This document shows, piece by piece, positions 11,789-14,366 of a stretch of DNA of 14,366 bases. The DNA is from Actinomycetota bacterium (GTDB taxonomy: Bacteria; Actinomycetota; CADDZG01; WHSQ01), in assembly GCA_019348445.1 (NCBI GenBank), contig JAHWJK010000035.1, positions 1 through 14,366 on the forward strand, given 5' to 3'. Position numbers and translations under genes: made by a program. The notes under the pieces were generated by a model that saw only the letters and a list, made by a program, of their open reading frames with translations, was not told where the DNA came from and made no database searches. Every line of letters starts with the position of its first letter. Position 1 is the stretch's first letter.

Positions 11789-13029
11789 CCGGATCGTTGC
11801 CCGAGAATCCTCGTCTTCGCGAGATCGCGATCGAGCTCGAGAAGACACGCGGGGCCGCCGCGCTCCACGACCGCGACCGCAACCTTGTGTGGGTTTCCAG
11901 TGAGCTGAAAGCGTTGATCGGCGAGTACGACGAGGACAAGCTCGGATACGGCCGCCACGCGCTCGAGGCGTACCTGAGTCCGACGTGGGGCGATCGCGTC
12001 ACGGATGACACGAAGATGCACTTGTTCCAGCACCTGCCCTACATGATCGCGACGACGCCCGGTGGCAAGGAGAGGATCAAGCAGATCTTCCTGCACGCGC
12101 TGCGGACGTACCCCGACTGCCTCCCCGAGGATCTCGACCCCGCGACGCTCTCTGAAGAAGCCATCTCGGAATTCATCGACGGTTTCGAACCCGTCGAACC
12201 ATCCCCCGTCTTTACCTTGACGATGGAGTTCCTCGACCGGGACCTTCCGCCGATGCCGATCACCGAGGTGTGCATCCAGCTGAACGACCACGACGGCACG
12301 CCGATCGGCATAGCGATGCTGTACGACCCGGGCCTTCCGGCGCGGGTCCTCGCGATGCTCGCGCGCGGGGACGAAACGATGTACACGCGAATGGCGAACC
12401 TTGCCGACCCGGGGAAACATCGCGCCGCTATCCTCTTTGCGGACCTGCAGGGTTCGGCCGGGCTCTCGCGGCGGCTCCCTAGCGCGATCTATTTCCAACT
12501 CGTGCGCGCGATGACGACGGCGACCGACGAAGTCATCATCAAGCACCACGGCATCGTGGGAAAGCACGCCGGCGACGGTGCTACGGCGTTCTTCCTCGCG
12601 GACGAGCTCGGTTCTGCGTCGGCGGCAGCGCGCGCTGCGATCGAAGCCGCTCGCGCCATCGGTAGTGCCGTGGGGACCGCGGCGAAGGAGATCGCCGACG
12701 AAACCGGGCTCATCGAGGCTTCGGAGTGTCTCGTCAACGTCGGTCTGCACTGGGGCGCAACCCTTTACATGGGCCAGCTCGTCACCGGCGGTCGCCTGGA
12801 GGTCACGGCCCTCGGCGACGAGGTCAACGAATGCGCGCGCATCCAAACTGCAGCACGCGACGGCCAGGTACTCGCGTCCAAATCACTGCTCGAGCACCTC
12901 GAACGCGACGACGCGGCCGAACTTCGGGTCAATCCGGATCTCATGCTGTACCGGACTCTGTCGGAGATCCCCGGAGCCCCGGAGAAGTCCGTGAAGGATG
13001 CCGGCGGCATCCCCGTGACCACCCTGTAG
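11785..13029 (+). CDS. Class III adenylate/guanylate cyclase with atypical N-terminal sensor region
   Basis: A 414-residue protein that probably makes cAMP. Seen: the C-terminal cyclase domain (about 212-395) has metal-binding Asp220 in ILFADLQGS and Asp264 in KHAGDGATA, base-contacting Lys260, and the transition-state pair Asn348/Arg352 in GDEVNECAR. The second base-selecting position, Asp in class IIIa, is Thr341, as in class IIIb enzymes, which are often bicarbonate-responsive. All catalytic residues are present, so it should be active. The N-terminal about 200 residues look like a PAS-type fold split by a helical insert: a strand pair around LHDRDRNLVWVSSELKALIG (27-46) and late strands around ITEVCIQLNDHDGTPIGIAML (159-179). 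No TM segment is evident, so it is cytosolic. The GTG start shares GTGA with the yebC stop. The ligand of the sensor part is unknown. Confidence 0.88.
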   Translation: MTGSLPENPRLREIAIELEKTRGAAALHDRDRNLVWVSSELKALIGEYDEDKLGYGRHALEAYLSPTWGDRVTDDTKMHLFQHLPYMIATTPGGKERIKQIFLHALRTYPDCLPEDLDPATLSEEAISEFIDGFEPVEPSPVFTLTMEFLDRDLPPMPITEVCIQLNDHDGTPIGIAMLYDPGLPARVLAMLARGDETMYTRMANLADPGKHRAAILFADLQGSAGLSRRLPSAIYFQLVRAMTTATDEVIIKHHGIVGKHAGDGATAFFLADELGSASAAARAAIEAARAIGSAVGTAAKEIADETGLIEASECLVNVGLHWGATLYMGQLVTGGRLEVTALGDEVNECARIQTAARDGQVLASKSLLEHLERDDAAELRVNPDLMLYRTLSEIPGAPEKSVKDAGGIPVTTL

Positions 13030-13044
13030 CCGACGCTCGGTTGG

Positions 13045-14366
13045 TCAGGACATGCCGATGTCGTGGTCGCGCATCAGATCGCTGACGGTGATGTCGTAAT
13101 CCCACTTGTCGCCGTACCAGTCCGGGACCGACGTCTCGGCGTCGATGTCGAGACCCGCCTGCTGGTTGAGGGCGACGACTATGTCGGGGTTCGACGTTGC
13201 TGGTTGTGGTGTGTCGATACGTGACCCGTCCGGTCGGAAGAACTTGAGCTCAGCGCCGTCACGCCTCATGTCATAGCCATACTCGTGAACCGCGCGGTGA
13301 TGAGCCGGACAGAGCAGCGCGAGGTTGCTGAGCTTCGTTTCGCCGCCGTGTGCCCAATGGTGCATGTGATGCCCTTCGAGCCGCATCTTGTTCGTACACC
13401 CGGGAAACTTGCACCAGCGGTCGCGCGCCTCAAGTGCACGCCTGATCGGTGTCGGGATCGAACGGGTCTTCCGGCCGACGTTCAGGATCTCTCCGTCGCG
13501 CTCGAGCGCGGTCACGATGTCACAGTCGCATCCGAGGCGCCGGATCGTCTCCGGAGGCAACGAGGCCCCATCGTCGAGGCCGCTTCGACCGAGTAAGTCG
13601 TCGTTCACCAGTGTCGTCGCATCGACGTGGACCATGACCTGGTAACGGTCGCTGTTGCGCTTGCGTTCGCGGAGGTCGCCGAGCGCGGCTCCGGCGAGCG
13701 CGACCAGAGCGTCGGCTCGGCGACGGGAGTAGTCGGACGTCATCTGGCTGTCGAAGAACCGTTGCCGCGCGTCTTCCTGTTCTTGTACGGCTCGCGAGTC
13801 GCGCTGGTCGAGTTCGGGAGTGTTGAACGCCTGTTCGCCGAGGTCTTCGAGGATCTCGACGGCGTGCTTTTCTTCCAACGGTTCAGCGGAACACCCTTCT
13901 TCTTCCAGCTGCGATTCCAACGCTTGCAGCGCCTTCTTGATGACCGCTCCTTCTTCGGGCGAGAGGCGGCCATTGATCACGAAGGAACCGTCTTCGTCGA
14001 AGTAGTACGTGAGGTGGCGCGTCAGCTGCCGCCGCTTGGCATCGTTCAATTCTTGGGCTCTCACCGCTCCCCGGAAGGCACGCACCATGCCCTCCAACTG
14101 TTCCGCGGGAGCCGAGCGGGCAAGTTCCACTAGGTGCTCTTCGTTGTCGGGCAACGCTACGCGGGTCAGCGCCCGAACTTGCGAGAAGCTGAATCGTCCC
14201 GCCTCGAATTCCCGTTGAATCCGAGGGAGATCGACCAGACTCCGCGCCACTCGGAGATGCTCGCGGGCGGCCCGCATACCCAGGCCGCAGCGCCACGACA
14301 GCCACTGCGCACAGGACTTGCAGTCCCAGTCGGCCCACGCCATGCGCCGGTCGTACTCGGCCACGA
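13045..14366 (-). CDS. DUF222 and HNH endonuclease domain protein, N-terminus cut by window edge
   Basis: A member of the actinobacterial DUF222/HNH (13E12-type) family. Seen: the frame is open to the right edge; the visible 439 residues begin within the conserved DUF222 sequence (AEYDRRMAWADWDCKSCAQW), so perhaps 30-60 residues are missing, and the GTG at 14364 is probably an internal valine. DUF222 covers about the first 240 residues (TARE-like RAAREHLRVARSL, SFSQVRALTRVA). The HNH nuclease lies at about 315-362: Cys318/Cys323 in CKFPGC, GHHMHHW (331-337), GGET, Asn347, and CPAHHRAVHEYGY (352-364), with the metal and catalytic histidines intact. It converges on the cyclase gene with only 15 bp between the stop codons. 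Family members are often present in many copies per genome and some associate with repeats; the biological role is unclear. Confidence 0.92.
   Translation of the reverse strand, partial: VAEYDRRMAWADWDCKSCAQWLSWRCGLGMRAAREHLRVARSLVDLPRIQREFEAGRFSFSQVRALTRVALPDNEEHLVELARSAPAEQLEGMVRAFRGAVRAQELNDAKRRQLTRHLTYYFDEDGSFVINGRLSPEEGAVIKKALQALESQLEEEGCSAEPLEEKHAVEILEDLGEQAFNTPELDQRDSRAVQEQEDARQRFFDSQMTSDYSRRRADALVALAGAALGDLRERKRNSDRYQVMVHVDATTLVNDDLLGRSGLDDGASLPPETIRRLGCDCDIVTALERDGEILNVGRKTRSIPTPIRRALEARDRWCKFPGCTNKMRLEGHHMHHWAHGGETKLSNLALLCPAHHRAVHEYGYDMRRDGAELKFFRPDGSRIDTPQPATSNPDIVVALNQQAGLDIDAETSVPDWYGDKWDYDITVSDLMRDHDIGMS

Noticed and set aside
11305..12846. 513-codon minus-strand frame across yebC and the cyclase
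   Set aside because: Both underlying plus-strand genes have intact conserved motifs; the antisense frame has none and is explained by high GC at third codon positions.
13030..13044. Bidirectional terminator between the convergent cyclase and HNH genes
   Set aside because: Only a 4-bp stem (CCGA-CGC-TCGG) fits in the 15 bp, with no T-run; too weak to call.

Overview
The window is high-GC, densely packed bacterial DNA. The gene content points to Actinomycetota: phosphatidylinositol phosphate synthase, PatA and PimA of phosphatidylinositol mannoside (PIM) synthesis, a FusA2-type EF-G paralogue, PdxS/PdxT, YebC, and a DUF222/HNH nuclease. The proteins are clearly diverged from mycobacterial ones, and the cyclase and extra membrane genes suggest a less-studied class (Acidimicrobiia or a neighbour is a guess). 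No rRNA, tRNA, CRISPR array or insertion sequence was seen.

Layout. (1) 2-1795, minus strand: EF-G2/FusA2-like GTPase, cut off at its C-terminus by the window edge. (2) A 67-bp divergent promoter region with a perfect 10-bp palindrome. (3) 1863-4537, plus strand: pgsA (PI-phosphate synthase), patA (PIM acyltransferase) and pimA (PI mannosyltransferase), nearly all joined by start/stop overlaps. A 23-codon mini-ORF sits between patA and pimA and repeats the start of pimA. (4) 4534-9440: continuing the same gene chain by 4-base overlaps, a LolD/MacB-type ABC ATPase, a 10-TM FtsX-type permease, a lipoprotein with an unrecognised C-terminal domain, and an M48/HtpX-like membrane protein whose zinc-protease site has been destroyed. 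(5) 9490-10972: pdxS and pdxT, the two subunits of pyridoxal 5'-phosphate synthase. (6) 11039-13029: yebC, then, overlapping its stop codon, a class III nucleotide cyclase with an atypical N-terminal sensor region. (7) 13045-14366, minus strand and convergent: a DUF222/HNH endonuclease cut off at its N-terminus.

How it works together. The pgsA-patA-pimA block makes phosphatidylinositol phosphate, mannosylates phosphatidylinositol and acylates the product at the cytoplasmic face. From memory, the order pgsA/patA/pimA followed by pdxS/pdxT/yebC matches the Mycobacterium tuberculosis Rv2612c-Rv2603c neighbourhood. Here that order is interrupted by a four-gene envelope cassette (ATPase, permease, lipoprotein, pseudoprotease), tightly coupled to pimA. 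This cassette is the most interesting part of the window: it is a reasonable, untested candidate for handling or exporting PI-derived glycolipids, or for envelope quality control.
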